In this document: positions 49,314 to 58,233 of the stretch, piece by piece
Layout of the letters: each line of letters starts with the position of its first letter
How positions within the stretch are numbered: the stretch's first letter is position 1
Assembly: GCF_012317045.1 (NCBI RefSeq)
Contig: NZ_CP051154.1
Span: forward strand, 2,418,001-2,482,000
From: Leifsonia sp. PS1209
GTDB taxonomy: Bacteria > Actinomycetota > Actinomycetes > Actinomycetales > Microbacteriaceae
Length of the DNA: 64,000 nucleotides
Reading direction: 5' to 3'
The notes under the pieces: generated by a model
Databases searched by the model: none
What the model saw: only the letters and a program-made list of their open reading frames with translations
What the model was told of the DNA's origin: nothing
Made by a program: the position numbers and the translations under genes

Positions 49314-50926
49314 GCCACCGACTCCGAGCGGGTCTCCGCAGCGAGTGGCTCCGGCAGGGGTCCGGTGCTGGTGTCGCCGCGGAGACGCTTCAGCACCAGC
49401 TCGGCGCTGATCAGGCACATCGGCAGGCCGATGCCGGGGATCGTCGATCCTCCGGCATAGAGGAGGCCGTCGACCTTCGCCGAAGCGTTGCGTCCGCGGA
49501 AGAAGGCGCTCTGCCGCAGTGTGTGCGCCGGTCCCAGGGCTCCACCCCGCCAGGAGTTGAGATCGGTGGCGAAATCGTCCGGGCCGACCGTGCGGCGCAC
49601 GATGACGCGGTCGGCGAGGTCCGGGATGCCCGCCCAGGCGGCGACCTGTGCGATGGCGGCGTCCGCCGTCCGCTCCACCAGGCGGTCGCCCGTGCCGTTG
49701 ACGCCGCCCGAACCGATGGAGACGTCGGCGGGCACGGGGACGAGCACGAACAGGTTCTCGCTGCCGTCCGGGGCGACGGTCGGGTCCGTCTCGCTCGGCT
49801 TGCAGACGTAGAGCGACGCCGGATCCGGGATGGACGGCTCCGCGCCGTAGATGCGGTCGAAGTTGTCCGCCCAGTCCGTGGTGAAGAAGAGGTTGTGGTG
49901 CGTCAGCTCCGGGAGGGCTCCGCGGACGCCGAGCATCACCAGCACGGCGCCGGGGCCTGGGTCGCGGTGCTCCCAGTACGACTCCGGGTATGTGCGCAGC
50001 GCCTCGGGCAGCAGGGTGGTCTCCGTGAAGTGCAGGTCGGCGGCCGAGACGACGGTGTCTGCAGGGACGAAGTGCAGGCCGCCGGACGCATCCCGGTACT
50101 CCACTCCGGTGACCCTGGCGCGGGCGGCGCCCGGCTCCGTGCGGATCGCCGTCACGCGGGCGCCGGTCTGCAGGTGGGCGCCGTCGGCGCGGGCGATCGC
50201 CGCGATCCTGTCGATGATGGTGCCGAACCCGCCCTGCGGGTAGCGGACGCCGTCCTCCAGGTCGAGGTGGCTCATCAGGTGGTACATGCTCGGCGCCCTG
50301 TCGGGCGACGTGCCGAGGAACACCGCGGGGTAGCCGAGGATCTGGCGGAGCCGGGTGTCCTGAACCGTCCGCGCCGCCCGACGCTCCAGAGACTCCAGAA
50401 GCAGACGGCCGAGGCGGCCGAGCTTCGTCACCAGGTCGCGGGAGAACAGCGGGCGGAAGGAAGCGAACGTTCCGTAGAGGAACCGGTCGACGGCCATCCG
50501 GTACGTCTCGCGGGCGCTGGCCAGGTACCGGTCGAGGCGGGGGCCGGAGCCGGGCTCGACGGACTCGAAGAGCGCGCGGTTGGCCGGGTAGTCCGCCCGC
50601 ACATCCAGGGGCGCAGCACCGGACTCCGAGAACACGCGGTATCCGGGATCCAGGGTGACGAGATCGAGCTGCTCGGCCGAACTGGTGCCGAGCAGCCGGA
50701 AGAAGTGGTCGAAGACCTCGGGCATCAGGAACCACGACGGCCCGGTGTCGAAGCGGAAACCGTCCGCTGACCAGGTTCCCGCCCGGCCGCCCAGCTGGTC
50801 GTGCTGTTCCAGGAGGGTGACCCGGTGGCCGTCCACGGCGAGCAGGGCGGCGGTCGCGAGACCGGCGATGCCTCCGCCGATCACGACGACCGACGCCGGG
50901 GCAGCGCTGGGGCGGTCGCCGGTCAT
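49310..50926 (-). CDS. crtI: Phytoene desaturase
   Basis: 538 aa FAD-dependent enzyme that converts phytoene to lycopene. The N-terminal dinucleotide fold is VVVIGGGIAGLATAALLAVD (20 residues), followed by LLEQHDQLGGRAGTW. The C-terminal FAD/membrane region has LYAGGSTIPGIGLPMCLISA. The ATG overlaps the crtB stop (ATGA). It sits in the middle of the crt operon between crtB and crtYe. Confidence 0.95.
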   Translation of the reverse strand: MTGDRPSAAPASVVVIGGGIAGLATAALLAVDGHRVTLLEQHDQLGGRAGTWSADGFRFDTGPSWFLMPEVFDHFFRLLGTSSAEQLDLVTLDPGYRVFSESGAAPLDVRADYPANRALFESVEPGSGPRLDRYLASARETYRMAVDRFLYGTFASFRPLFSRDLVTKLGRLGRLLLESLERRAARTVQDTRLRQILGYPAVFLGTSPDRAPSMYHLMSHLDLEDGVRYPQGGFGTIIDRIAAIARADGAHLQTGARVTAIRTEPGAARARVTGVEYRDASGGLHFVPADTVVSAADLHFTETTLLPEALRTYPESYWEHRDPGPGAVLVMLGVRGALPELTHHNLFFTTDWADNFDRIYGAEPSIPDPASLYVCKPSETDPTVAPDGSENLFVLVPVPADVSIGSGGVNGTGDRLVERTADAAIAQVAAWAGIPDLADRVIVRRTVGPDDFATDLNSWRGGALGPAHTLRQSAFFRGRNASAKVDGLLYAGGSTIPGIGLPMCLISAELVLKRLRGDTSTGPLPEPLAAETRSESVA

Positions 50927-51846
50927 CGCGACGACCCCGCGCCCCATCCGGCCGTCGCGCGCATCAGGATCGCAAGCTTCGTCCTGGTCGGGACGCTGAC
51001 ACGCGTCGACAGCAGCAGAGGGGCCGGCGTCGACCGGATGCGGTCGGTCAGCTCCGCGAACAGGCCGTGCGCCGCGGCGATGGCGCGGCGGCAGTTGTCC
51101 GGCAGCTCCGGGATGGCGTCCTGGGCGGCACCGAGGTCGCGCTCGATGTCCACCACGAGCTCCAGCTTCTGCCGCTCCGTGAGCCTGCCCGGGTCGATGC
51201 CGGGGAAATAGCTGCGGCCGAGCTCCGTCCAGTCGACGGCCAGATCGCGGAGGAAGTTGATCTTCTGGAAGGCCGCGCCGAGTCGGCGGGCGCCGCTCTC
51301 CAACCGCATCCGGCGGTCGGTGGCGACCTGCTCGTGGGAGAGGAACGCGCGCAGGCACATCAGCCCGACCACCTCGGCCGACCCGTAGATGTATGCGCTC
51401 AGCTCGTCCGAGCTGAAGTCCACCGGGCTGAGGTCGCGGCGCATCGACGCGAAGAACGGCGCGGTCAGCGACGGCTCGATCCCGACGGCCCTGGCCGTGC
51501 ACGCGAACGAGTGCACCACGACGTTGGCGCTGTATCCGGTGCGCATCGCCCGCTCGGTGTCCGCCTCAAGCGCGTCGAGCAGCGCGCGCTGGTCGTCGAC
51601 GGCGAGACCGGCCTCCGCCGCCGCGCCGTCGACGATCTCGTCGGCGATCCTCACCAGGGCGTAGATGTCCTCGACCTGGGGGCGCACCTCCGGGGAGAGC
51701 AGCTTGGTCGCCATCCCGAACGACGTGGAGTACTCGTGGATGATCGTGGCGGAGCTGGTGTGCGCTGCCCGCGTGTAGAGGGACAGATCGGTGGGGGCGG
51801 CCGGTCGGGCACCGCCGGCGGTGGTGAGCTCGGCCTCCCTGGTCAC
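50923..51846 (-). CDS. crtB: Phytoene synthase
   Basis: 307 aa squalene/phytoene synthase-family enzyme that joins two GGPP molecules. Motifs: YALVRIADEIVDG (first Asp-rich region), YGSAEVVGLMCLRAF, RLGAAFQKINFLRDLAVDWT (second region). The GTG overlaps the crtE stop (GTGA). Upstream open sequence is an antisense-type Arg-rich extension and was excluded. Confidence 0.94.
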   Translation of the reverse strand: MTREAELTTAGGARPAAPTDLSLYTRAAHTSSATIIHEYSTSFGMATKLLSPEVRPQVEDIYALVRIADEIVDGAAAEAGLAVDDQRALLDALEADTERAMRTGYSANVVVHSFACTARAVGIEPSLTAPFFASMRRDLSPVDFSSDELSAYIYGSAEVVGLMCLRAFLSHEQVATDRRMRLESGARRLGAAFQKINFLRDLAVDWTELGRSYFPGIDPGRLTERQKLELVVDIERDLGAAQDAIPELPDNCRRAIAAAHGLFAELTDRIRSTPAPLLLSTRVSVPTRTKLAILMRATAGWGAGSSR

Positions 51847-52925
51847 GCGATCCTCCCGACGCAGGAGCGGGCCACCGCCGAAAGCTCGTCGGTCAGCGAC
51901 AAAGGGAGCCCGGGGACGGCGAGGGCCGCGACGGCGGCGTCCGCGTACTCGGCGACGAGCCCCTCCACGAAGGCGCGCGAACCGCACGCGTCGAGCAGGG
52001 CCGCGAGACGGCGACCGTCGTCGTGATCGAGGTCCGGCCGTCCGAAGTGCTGCTCGATGGTCGGCCAGGCCGAGGTCGCGCGCGCGTACGCGATGAGGGA
52101 GGTCTCCTTGCCCTCGCGCAGGTCGCTGACGATGCTCTTCCCGGTGGCATCCTCCTCGCCGAACACGCCGAGGAGGTCGTCGCCGAGCTGGAAGGCGATG
52201 CCGAGCAGCCTGCCGTACTCACCCAGCGCCGCCAGCACGTCGCCGCCCGCCCCCGCGAGCATGGCGCCGGCGGCGAGCGGCCCGGCGAACGAGTACGCGG
52301 CCGTCTTGCGCTCGGTCATGGCGAGCACATCCGGCAGTCGCGCCTCGTCCAGTCGCAGGCTGTACGACACGTCCGACAGCTCCCCCGCCGCCGTGACGAA
52401 GATGCTGTGGTCGAGCAGGTCGAGCAGCGCCGTGCGGGTCGGCGACGGCACATCCAGCCGGGCGATCAGCGAGGCCGCGGCGTGCAGCAGCAGGTCGCCG
52501 GCGAGGATGGCGGCGGTCTCGCCCCAGAGGGTGGCACGCTCCCCGTCGATGCCGCGGGCGGCGGCATCCCCGGCGAACTCGCCGGCCACGTTGGGGCGTC
52601 CTCGCCGCACCGTGTCTCCGTCGATCACGTCGTCGTGCAGCAGGAACGCGGTGTGCAGCAGCTCGAAGGCGACGGCCGTGTCCACGGCGTCGGCCGCGGT
52701 CGCGACGCCGGAGGCCTCGCCGCCGATGGCGTCGAAGGCGCTCAGCACGAAGCCGGGACGGATGCGCTTGCCTCCCTCGCTGGCGCTCCGCGCGCTGCTC
52801 CACAGACGCTGGTATTCGCTGCCGTACCGGGTCGCCTGCTCCGACCGCTCCGTGAAGAAAGCGGCGAGCCTGGCATCCACCTCCGGCAGACCGATGCGCG
52901 GTGCTCCCTGATGGATCTGGGTCAT
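51843..52925 (-). CDS. crtE: Geranylgeranyl diphosphate synthase of the carotenoid operon
   Basis: 360 aa prenyl synthase with FLLHDDVIDGDTVRRGRPN (first Asp-rich motif), QLGDDLLGVFGEED (second) and EGGKRIRPGF (IPP binding). It supplies GGPP to CrtB. It is the first gene of the operon, with AAAGGAG before the ATG. It is divergent from the MarR gene, with 73 bp between starts. It is paralogous to idsA at 23373-24491. Confidence 0.93.
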   Translation of the reverse strand: MTQIHQGAPRIGLPEVDARLAAFFTERSEQATRYGSEYQRLWSSARSASEGGKRIRPGFVLSAFDAIGGEASGVATAADAVDTAVAFELLHTAFLLHDDVIDGDTVRRGRPNVAGEFAGDAAARGIDGERATLWGETAAILAGDLLLHAAASLIARLDVPSPTRTALLDLLDHSIFVTAAGELSDVSYSLRLDEARLPDVLAMTERKTAAYSFAGPLAAGAMLAGAGGDVLAALGEYGRLLGIAFQLGDDLLGVFGEEDATGKSIVSDLREGKETSLIAYARATSAWPTIEQHFGRPDLDHDDGRRLAALLDACGSRAFVEGLVAEYADAAVAALAVPGLPLSLTDELSAVARSCVGRIA

Positions 52926-52943
52926 CCTACGCTCCTTTGTCTA

Positions 52944-52966
52944 GCCAAGTAAGTAAATAACTTAGC
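52944..52966. promoter_or_regulatory. Candidate operator in the crtE/crtR divergent region
   Basis: GCCAAGT and ACTTAGC form an inverted repeat (one mismatch) around a 9-nt AT-only-plus-G centre. It is the AT-richest short segment in the region and lies between crtE and the MarR gene. MarR proteins bind such imperfect palindromes, and corynebacterial CrtR represses crt from the equivalent site. The exact operator and crtE -10 are not resolved. Confidence 0.5.
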
Positions 52967-52986
52967 ACGCTTCTTACTAGCGGGCA

Positions 52987-52992
52987 TAGGAT
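52987..52992 (+). promoter_or_regulatory. -10 element for a leaderless crtR mRNA
   Basis: TAGGAT, then 6 nt, then ATG at 52999. This supports 52999 over the GTG two codons upstream, which would sit directly on the -10. Confidence 0.5.
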
Positions 52993-52998
52993 GTGCGC

Positions 52999-53595
52999 AT
53001 GGGTTTCAATGAGGACGCACGCCGCGTCTCCGGGTCGATGCTCGACCCCCGCGTGATCGACCCTCGGCAGGAACTCGTCCGCCACGACGACCTCACCGAG
53101 GTCGACCTCGAGCGAGTGGTCGTGCTCCTCACCGCGCTCCGATCCTGGCGGGAGGCCGAGCAGAAGCTCAGCTTCGACTCGCGCAGCAAGATGAAGCTCA
53201 ACGACACGGACATGAAGGCGCTCCGGTACATCATCGCGTCGGCCAACGCCGACGTCGCCGTCACGGCGGGCGCCCTCTCCGAGCACCTGCACATCTCGAC
53301 GGCGTCGACGACCAAGATGCTCGACCGGCTGGAGCGTGCAGGCCACATCGAGCGGCGTCCGCACCCGACAGACCGCCGCGCGGTGACGGTCGCGATCACC
53401 GAGGAGACGCACCGCGAGGTGCGGCGGGTGATGGGGGCGCAGCACGCGCACCGCTTCGAGGTGGCCAAAGGACTGAACAGCGACGAGCGCGAGGTCGTGA
53501 TCCGCTTCCTCACCGACCTCGCTGCGATCCCGCAGCTCCCGGAGGATCCGGAAGACGCCGAGGAACCGGAAGCGGCCGAGACCCCCGCACGCTGA
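52999..53595 (+). CDS. crtR: MarR-family regulator, CrtR-like
   Basis: 198 aa. The winged-helix core has ALSEHLHISTASTTKMLDRL (20 residues), then ERAGHIERRPHPTDRRAVTV, the MarR recognition helix and wing. An extra N-terminal ~60 residues and an acidic Glu/Pro C-terminus flank it. Position, divergent from crtE, matches CrtR of C. glutamicum, a GGPP-responsive repressor of the crt operon. Ligand response here is inferred. It ends 4 bp from the convergent SDR gene. Confidence 0.85.
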   Translation: MGFNEDARRVSGSMLDPRVIDPRQELVRHDDLTEVDLERVVVLLTALRSWREAEQKLSFDSRSKMKLNDTDMKALRYIIASANADVAVTAGALSEHLHISTASTTKMLDRLERAGHIERRPHPTDRRAVTVAITEETHREVRRVMGAQHAHRFEVAKGLNSDEREVVIRFLTDLAAIPQLPEDPEDAEEPEAAETPAR

Positions 53596-53599
53596 ACCA

Positions 53600-55099
53600 T
53601 CAGCCGGCAGGCTCCCTCGCCGACGCCGACTCTGACGAAGGCTCCTCCGCGGCCTCGGCCACGATCCTGTTCGCCATCCCGTTGAAGATCACGCCGTGGA
53701 ACGGCAGGATCGCGAACCAGTAGAGCCGCCCGTCCAGCCCCTTCGGGAAGAAGATCGCCCTCTGCCGATAGCGAGAGCCCTCCCCCGCCTCTTCCACCAG
53801 CATCTCCAGCCAGGCTTTCCCCGGCACCAGCATCTCGGCGCGCAGCCGCAGCTCCCTGCCCCTGTCGATCCGCTCGACCCTCCACCAGTCGAGCGCGTCC
53901 CCGGTCTGCAGCCGGTCGGCGTCGCGTCTGCCGCGGCGCAGCCCGACGCCGCCGACCAGCTTGTCCATCCAGCCGCGCAGCGCCCACGCCAGCGGGAACG
54001 AGTACCAGCCGCGTTCCCCGCCGATCCCTTCGACGACGCGCCACAGCCGGTCGGCGGATGCGCTGCTGCTGCGCTCCCGCACGTCGGTGTACACGGTGTG
54101 GCCCGCCCAGTCCGGGTCGCTCGGCAGCGGGTCGCTCGGCGCATTGCCGACCGTCGAGTTCCGCCAGCTCGTCTCGACGTCGCCGTCGCGCATCCGGGCG
54201 AGCGCCAGGCGCACGGCGGTGCGGTAGCCCGTGAGTCCGCCCTCCGGCGGCGGGATGACCTCGTCGATGTCGTGCTCACGCACCACGCAGTCGTACTGCA
54301 GCGACTCGATGATCGGCACGGCGAGGCTGCGCGGGATGGGCGTGACCAGGTTCACCCACTGCGACGCCAGCCACGGCGTGAACACCGGAAGCGACGCGAT
54401 CGGACGCTGCCGGAGACCGGCCTCCAGCGCGAACCCGTTCATCATCTGCCCGTAGCGCAGGATGTCCGGCCCGCCGATGTCGTACGCCCTGTTGATCTCC
54501 GGCGGCAGGTCGGCCGCCGCGATCAGGTAGCGGAGCACATCCCGGATCGCGATGGGCTGGATGCGGTTGCGCACCCAGCGCGGCGCGGGCATGTACGGCA
54601 GCACCTCGGTGAGGTGCCTGATCATCTCGAATGACGCGGAGCCGGAGCCGATCACCACCCCCGCCTGCAGCACGACCGTCGGCACGCCGGAGTCGAGCAG
54701 GATGCGCCCGACGGCCACCCGGGAGCGGAGGTGCCTGGACAGCTCGCCCTCCGGGTGCAGCGCCCCGAGGTAGACGATGCGGCTGACGCCCGCGGTGGCG
54801 GCCTCCTCGGCGACGATGCGCGCGGCGTCGGCCTCCTCCTCGTCGAAGTCCCCCGACGCCCGCATCGAGTGGACGAGGTAGTAGACGACATCGGCGTCTT
54901 TCATGGCTGCTGCGACGGCATCCCGGTCGTGCAGGTCGCCCTCCGCCACCTCCACCTGCTGCAGCCAGGGCACGTCGGTGAGTTTCTGCGGCGAGCGCGC
55001 GAGCACGCGCACGGTGAATCCGTCGGCGAGCAGCCGGGGCACCAGCCGGCCGCCGATGTAGCCCGTCGCTCCGGTGACGAGTGCGCGTCTGCCTGTCAT
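53600..55099 (-). CDS. SDR NAD(P)-binding protein with C-terminal DUF2867
   Basis: 499 aa. An N-terminal Rossmann domain (1-~290) starts ALVTGATGYIGGRLVPRLLA (20 residues), with VVYYLVHSM and RIVYLGALHP. A C-terminal DUF2867 domain (about 340-490) has WYSFPLAWALRGWMDKLVGG and FHGVIFNGM. Similar proteins are annotated as nucleoside-diphosphate-sugar epimerase-like, and no substrate is known. It may work on a lipophilic or carotenoid-derived compound given its place, but that is a guess. Confidence 0.82.
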   Translation of the reverse strand: MTGRRALVTGATGYIGGRLVPRLLADGFTVRVLARSPQKLTDVPWLQQVEVAEGDLHDRDAVAAAMKDADVVYYLVHSMRASGDFDEEEADAARIVAEEAATAGVSRIVYLGALHPEGELSRHLRSRVAVGRILLDSGVPTVVLQAGVVIGSGSASFEMIRHLTEVLPYMPAPRWVRNRIQPIAIRDVLRYLIAAADLPPEINRAYDIGGPDILRYGQMMNGFALEAGLRQRPIASLPVFTPWLASQWVNLVTPIPRSLAVPIIESLQYDCVVREHDIDEVIPPPEGGLTGYRTAVRLALARMRDGDVETSWRNSTVGNAPSDPLPSDPDWAGHTVYTDVRERSSSASADRLWRVVEGIGGERGWYSFPLAWALRGWMDKLVGGVGLRRGRRDADRLQTGDALDWWRVERIDRGRELRLRAEMLVPGKAWLEMLVEEAGEGSRYRQRAIFFPKGLDGRLYWFAILPFHGVIFNGMANRIVAEAAEEPSSESASAREPAG

Positions 55100-55105
55100 G
55101 CTGCG

Positions 55106-55111
55106 ACCATA
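55106..55111 (-). promoter_or_regulatory. -10 element for a leaderless SDR/DUF2867 mRNA
   Basis: On the minus strand TATGGT, then 6 nt, then ATG (55097-55099). No Shine-Dalgarno is seen. Confidence 0.5.
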
Positions 55112-55158
55112 CGCTCGTGTCCCGGCGCCGGATGCGCGCGGTGCGTTCGCCCGTCCTG

Positions 55159-55164
55159 TAACTT
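55159..55164 (+). promoter_or_regulatory. -10 element for a leaderless DUF7882 mRNA
   Basis: TAACTT, then 6 nt, then ATG at 55171. The GAGG just before the ATG is only 1 nt away, too close to act as a normal ribosome site. Confidence 0.5.
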
Positions 55165-55170
55165 CGAGGC

Positions 55171-55512
55171 ATGGGAAAGCTTGTCTACGCTGGAACGACG
55201 GAGATCGGTTTCGACGATCGGGTTCTTGCGCATCTGCAGATCGTCGTCGGCCTGAAGCTGCGACGCAAAGAGGGGTTCTTCTTCTCCTGGCGTGACGAGC
55301 AGGGCGTCGGAGACGGCCGCAGCGCCATCTGGATCGACCCGTCCGTTCCTCTGCTGTTCCGCTACAGCGGCGGCCGCCCTCCCAAGATCAACAAGGTGTG
55401 GCTGGAAGCGCTCACCCTGTCGTCCAACAGCGCCCAGGGTCTGCAGCTGACCGAGGAGATCGGCGCGCTCGGCGCCGACGAAGTCAACGCGGACACTCCT
55501 CCCGGCCGCTGA
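55171..55512 (+). CDS. DUF7882-type small protein of Microbacteriaceae
   Basis: 113 aa beginning GKLVYAGTTEIGFDDRVLAH (20 residues) and LQIVVGLKLRRKEGFFFSW, with SAIWIDPSVPLLFRYSGGRP in the middle. I recognise this as a small family frequent in Microbacteriaceae, often in several copies and sometimes labelled ATP-dependent ligase-like in databases. There is no catalytic motif visible. The function is unknown. Confidence 0.72.
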   Translation: MGKLVYAGTTEIGFDDRVLAHLQIVVGLKLRRKEGFFFSWRDEQGVGDGRSAIWIDPSVPLLFRYSGGRPPKINKVWLEALTLSSNSAQGLQLTEEIGALGADEVNADTPPGR

Positions 55513-55530
55513 GTCCCGGAGCGAAGACGA

Positions 55531-55559
55531 ACGAACCCCGCGCCAGGCGCGGGGTTCGT
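55531..55559. terminator. Bidirectional terminator-like hairpin
   Basis: Perfect 13-bp inverted repeat (ACGAACCCCGCGC, loop CAG, GCGCGGGGTTCGT) between the convergent DUF7882 and sigma-factor genes. No T tract follows on either side, so termination efficiency is uncertain. Position and stem strength make a shared terminator likely. Confidence 0.65.
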
Positions 55560-55595
55560 CCATGTCTGTCGTGCACTGGCCGGCCAACGGCCCGC

Positions 55596-56507
55596 TCAGC
55601 GCAGGTACTCGAGGAGTTCGGGGCAGCGGAGGCGCTTGAGGCTGCGGGTCTCCAGCTGGCGCACGCGCTCGCGGGTGATGCCGTAGACCTCGCCGACCTC
55701 ATCCAGCGTCATCGGCTTCTGGCCGTCGAGCCCGAAGCGCATCCTGACCACCTTCGCGTCGCGCGGGGGCAGGTCTTTGAGGCGCTCTTCGAGGTCGCGG
55801 TGGCGGAAGCCGACCTCGACGGCCTCTGCGGGCGTCGGGAAGTCGTCGTCCTCGATCAGGTCGCCGAGTTCCGCTCCCTCGTTCTCGCCGACGGGCACCG
55901 CGAGCGACACCGTCTCCGAGTCGCTCATCTGCAGCTTGTGCACCTCGGCGGGCGTCAGGTTGGACGCTTCGGCCATCTCCTCCAGCGTGGGGGTGCGACC
56001 GAGCTCACCGCCCAGGTCGCGCCGGATGCGGTCGAGCTTGTCGATCTTCTCCACCGTGTGCACCGGGATGCGGATGAGCCGTGCGGTGTCCGCGATGCCG
56101 CGGAGGATCGACTGGCGGATCCACCAGGTGGCGTACGTCGAGAACTTGTTGCCGGTGCGGTAGTCGAACTTCTCCACCGCGCGCACCAGGCCGAGGTTGC
56201 CCTCCTGGATGAGGTCCATCACCGGCAGGCCGCGGCCCGCGTACCGCTTGGCGATGCTGACCACGAGGCGGAGGTTCGCCTCGATGAAACGCTCGAACGC
56301 GCGCTTGCCGTCGTCGGCGAGCCACTGCAGCTCGCGGCGCTCCACCGGGGTGAGGCCGGGACGCTTGGCGAGGCGCTCTCCGGCGAGCACGCCGATCTCG
56401 ATGCGCTTGGCCAGCGACACCTCTTCTTCGGCGGTCAGGAGGCGCGTGCGCCCGATCGAGTTCAGGTAGTCGCGCACCGGATCGTTGGTCACTTCGAGGA
56501 CTGTCAT
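55596..56507 (-). CDS. RNA polymerase sigma factor, group 1/2 (SigB-like)
   Basis: About 303 aa sigma-70 protein. It has region 1.2 (DPVRDYLNSIGRTRLLTAEE), region 2 (LRLVVSIAKRYAGRGLPVMD then LIQEGNLGL and FDYRTGNKFSTYATWWIRQS), region 3 (PVHTVEKIDKL) and region 4 helix-turn-helix (LDEVGEVYGITRERVRQLET). It lacks the long N-terminal region of primary sigma factors, so it resembles actinobacterial SigB (group 2, stress or stationary phase). The inner ATG at 56505-56507 is preferred over one six codons upstream. Confidence 0.88.
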   Translation of the reverse strand: MTVLEVTNDPVRDYLNSIGRTRLLTAEEEVSLAKRIEIGVLAGERLAKRPGLTPVERRELQWLADDGKRAFERFIEANLRLVVSIAKRYAGRGLPVMDLIQEGNLGLVRAVEKFDYRTGNKFSTYATWWIRQSILRGIADTARLIRIPVHTVEKIDKLDRIRRDLGGELGRTPTLEEMAEASNLTPAEVHKLQMSDSETVSLAVPVGENEGAELGDLIEDDDFPTPAEAVEVGFRHRDLEERLKDLPPRDAKVVRMRFGLDGQKPMTLDEVGEVYGITRERVRQLETRSLKRLRCPELLEYLR

Positions 56508-56720
56508 GTCTCGTCTTCCCATCACTCGTGTTCATTTTTTCGCTCTGCATCACTGCGGTGCGAGTCCCGCGGTCGGGCGGGGAATCTTCTGACAGGTAAG
56601 CAAATCGGCTTGACCCCCAACAAGGGGTTGACAAGGGTGGTAACCAGACGCTAGGCGTGTCGGAAAGCGCTTCCAATGCATCCATTTGTCAAGCCCCTGC
56701 TGGGATCGGGATGCACGTCG

Positions 56721-56726
56721 TATCGT
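56721..56726 (+). promoter_or_regulatory. -10 element for a leaderless MFS transporter mRNA
   Basis: TATCGT, then 7 nt, then GTG at 56734. No ribosome site is visible. The 226-bp gap also holds an inverted repeat ACCCC...GGGGT at 56613-56628 of unknown role. Confidence 0.45.
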
Positions 56727-56733
56727 GCGCGAC

Positions 56734-58233
56734 GTGAGCGCGCATACATCGAATACCCAGGAACCGTCGCTGAAGACGATCGAAACGACCATCCCGGCGA
56801 GGATGGACAGACTTCCCTGGTCGAAGTTCCACTGGCTCGTGGTGATCGGTCTCGGCACCGTGTGGATCCTCGACGGGCTAGAGGTGACCATCGTCGGCGC
56901 GATCGGCTCCCGCCTGACCGAGCCGTCCAGCGGTCTCGGGCTGTCCACCGCCGACATCGGTCTCGCCGCCGCCATCTACGTCGCCGGCGCCTGCGTCGGC
57001 TCGCTCGTGTTCGGCTATCTGACCGACCGCTTCGGCAGGAAGAAGCTGTTCATCGTCACGCTCGGCCTCTACCTGCTCGCGACGGTGCTCACCGCGTTCT
57101 CCTTCGCGCCGTGGATGTTCTTCCTGTTCCGCTTCTTCACCGGCGCGGGCATCGGCGGCGAGTACGCGGCCATCAACTCGGCGATCGACGAGCTCATCCC
57201 CGCCCGGCGCCGCGGCCTGGTGGATCTCGCGATCAACGGCTCGTACTGGCTCGGCACGGCGTTCGGCGCCGTGCTCACCGTCTTCCTGCTGAACACCGAC
57301 ATCTTCGCCGCTGACATCGGCTGGCGCATCGCGTTCGGCCTGGGCGCCGTGCTCGGCCTGGTGATCCTCCTGGTCCGCCGCAACGTGCCGGAGTCGCCGC
57401 GCTGGATGTTCATCCACGGTCGCGACGAGGCGGCGGAGAAGCTGGTCGGCGAGATCGAGCACGATGTGGAGGAGGACACGGGGAAGCACCTCGACGCCGT
57501 GCCCGCCGACAAGGCCATCCGGATCAAGCAGCGCAGGTCCACCGGGTTCGGCGAGATCGTGCGCGTTGCGATCACCCGCTACCCGAAGCGGTTCGTGCTC
57601 GGGCTCTCGCTGTTCATCGGTCAGGCGTTCCTCTACAACGCCGTGTTCTTCACATACTCGCTCGTGCTGACGAAGCTGCTCGGGGTGCCGGACGACGTCG
57701 CCCCGTGGGCGCTCGTTCCCATCGCGATCGGCAACTTCCTCGGCCCCGCCCTCCTCGGGCACCTCTTCGACTCGGTGGGCCGCCGCTTCATGATCACCCT
57801 CTCCTACGTCGGAAGCGGCGTGCTGCTGGTGGGCACCGCCCTGATGTTCGACGCGGGCATCCTCGACGCGTTCTGGCTGACGGCGTGCTGGATGGTGGTG
57901 TTCTTCTTCGCCTCCGCCGGCGCGAGCAGCGCATACCTGACCGTCAGCGAGGTCTTCCCGATGGAGACCAGGGCGATGGCGATCGCGTTCTTCTACGCGG
58001 TCGGCACCGGCCTCGGCGGCATCATCGGCCCGATCCTGTTCGGGCACCTGATCGAGGACGGCATGCACGCGGTGGCCATCGGGTACTACATCGGCGCTGG
58101 GCTGATGATCGCGGCGGGGCTGGTCGAGCTGTTCCTCGGCGTGGATGCGGAGGGCAAGTCGCTGGAGGACATCGCTGCTCCGCTGTCGTCGGAGGCGTCG
58201 GAGGGCGCGACGGAGGACGCTCCGAAGCGCTAG
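56734..58233 (+). CDS. MFS transporter, sugar/aromatic-acid porter type
   Basis: 499 aa, twelve predicted helices. The loop 2-3 motif [11 protein letters not shown], the sugar-porter motif after helix 6, VPESPRW, and [11 protein letters not shown] in loop 8-9 are present. Similar carriers move sugars, benzoates or other organic acids; the substrate is unknown. The GTG start is chosen by the leaderless -10; the protein proper begins near [12 protein letters not shown]. Its stop overlaps the convergent topoisomerase stop in CTAG. Confidence 0.88.
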   Translation: MSAHTSNTQEPSLKTIETTIPARMDRLPWSKFHWLVVIGLGTVWILDGLEVTIVGAIGSRLTEPSSGLGLSTADIGLAAAIYVAGACVGSLVFGYLTDRFGRKKLFIVTLGLYLLATVLTAFSFAPWMFFLFRFFTGAGIGGEYAAINSAIDELIPARRRGLVDLAINGSYWLGTAFGAVLTVFLLNTDIFAADIGWRIAFGLGAVLGLVILLVRRNVPESPRWMFIHGRDEAAEKLVGEIEHDVEEDTGKHLDAVPADKAIRIKQRRSTGFGEIVRVAITRYPKRFVLGLSLFIGQAFLYNAVFFTYSLVLTKLLGVPDDVAPWALVPIAIGNFLGPALLGHLFDSVGRRFMITLSYVGSGVLLVGTALMFDAGILDAFWLTACWMVVFFFASAGASSAYLTVSEVFPMETRAMAIAFFYAVGTGLGGIIGPILFGHLIEDGMHAVAIGYYIGAGLMIAAGLVELFLGVDAEGKSLEDIAAPLSSEASEGATEDAPKR

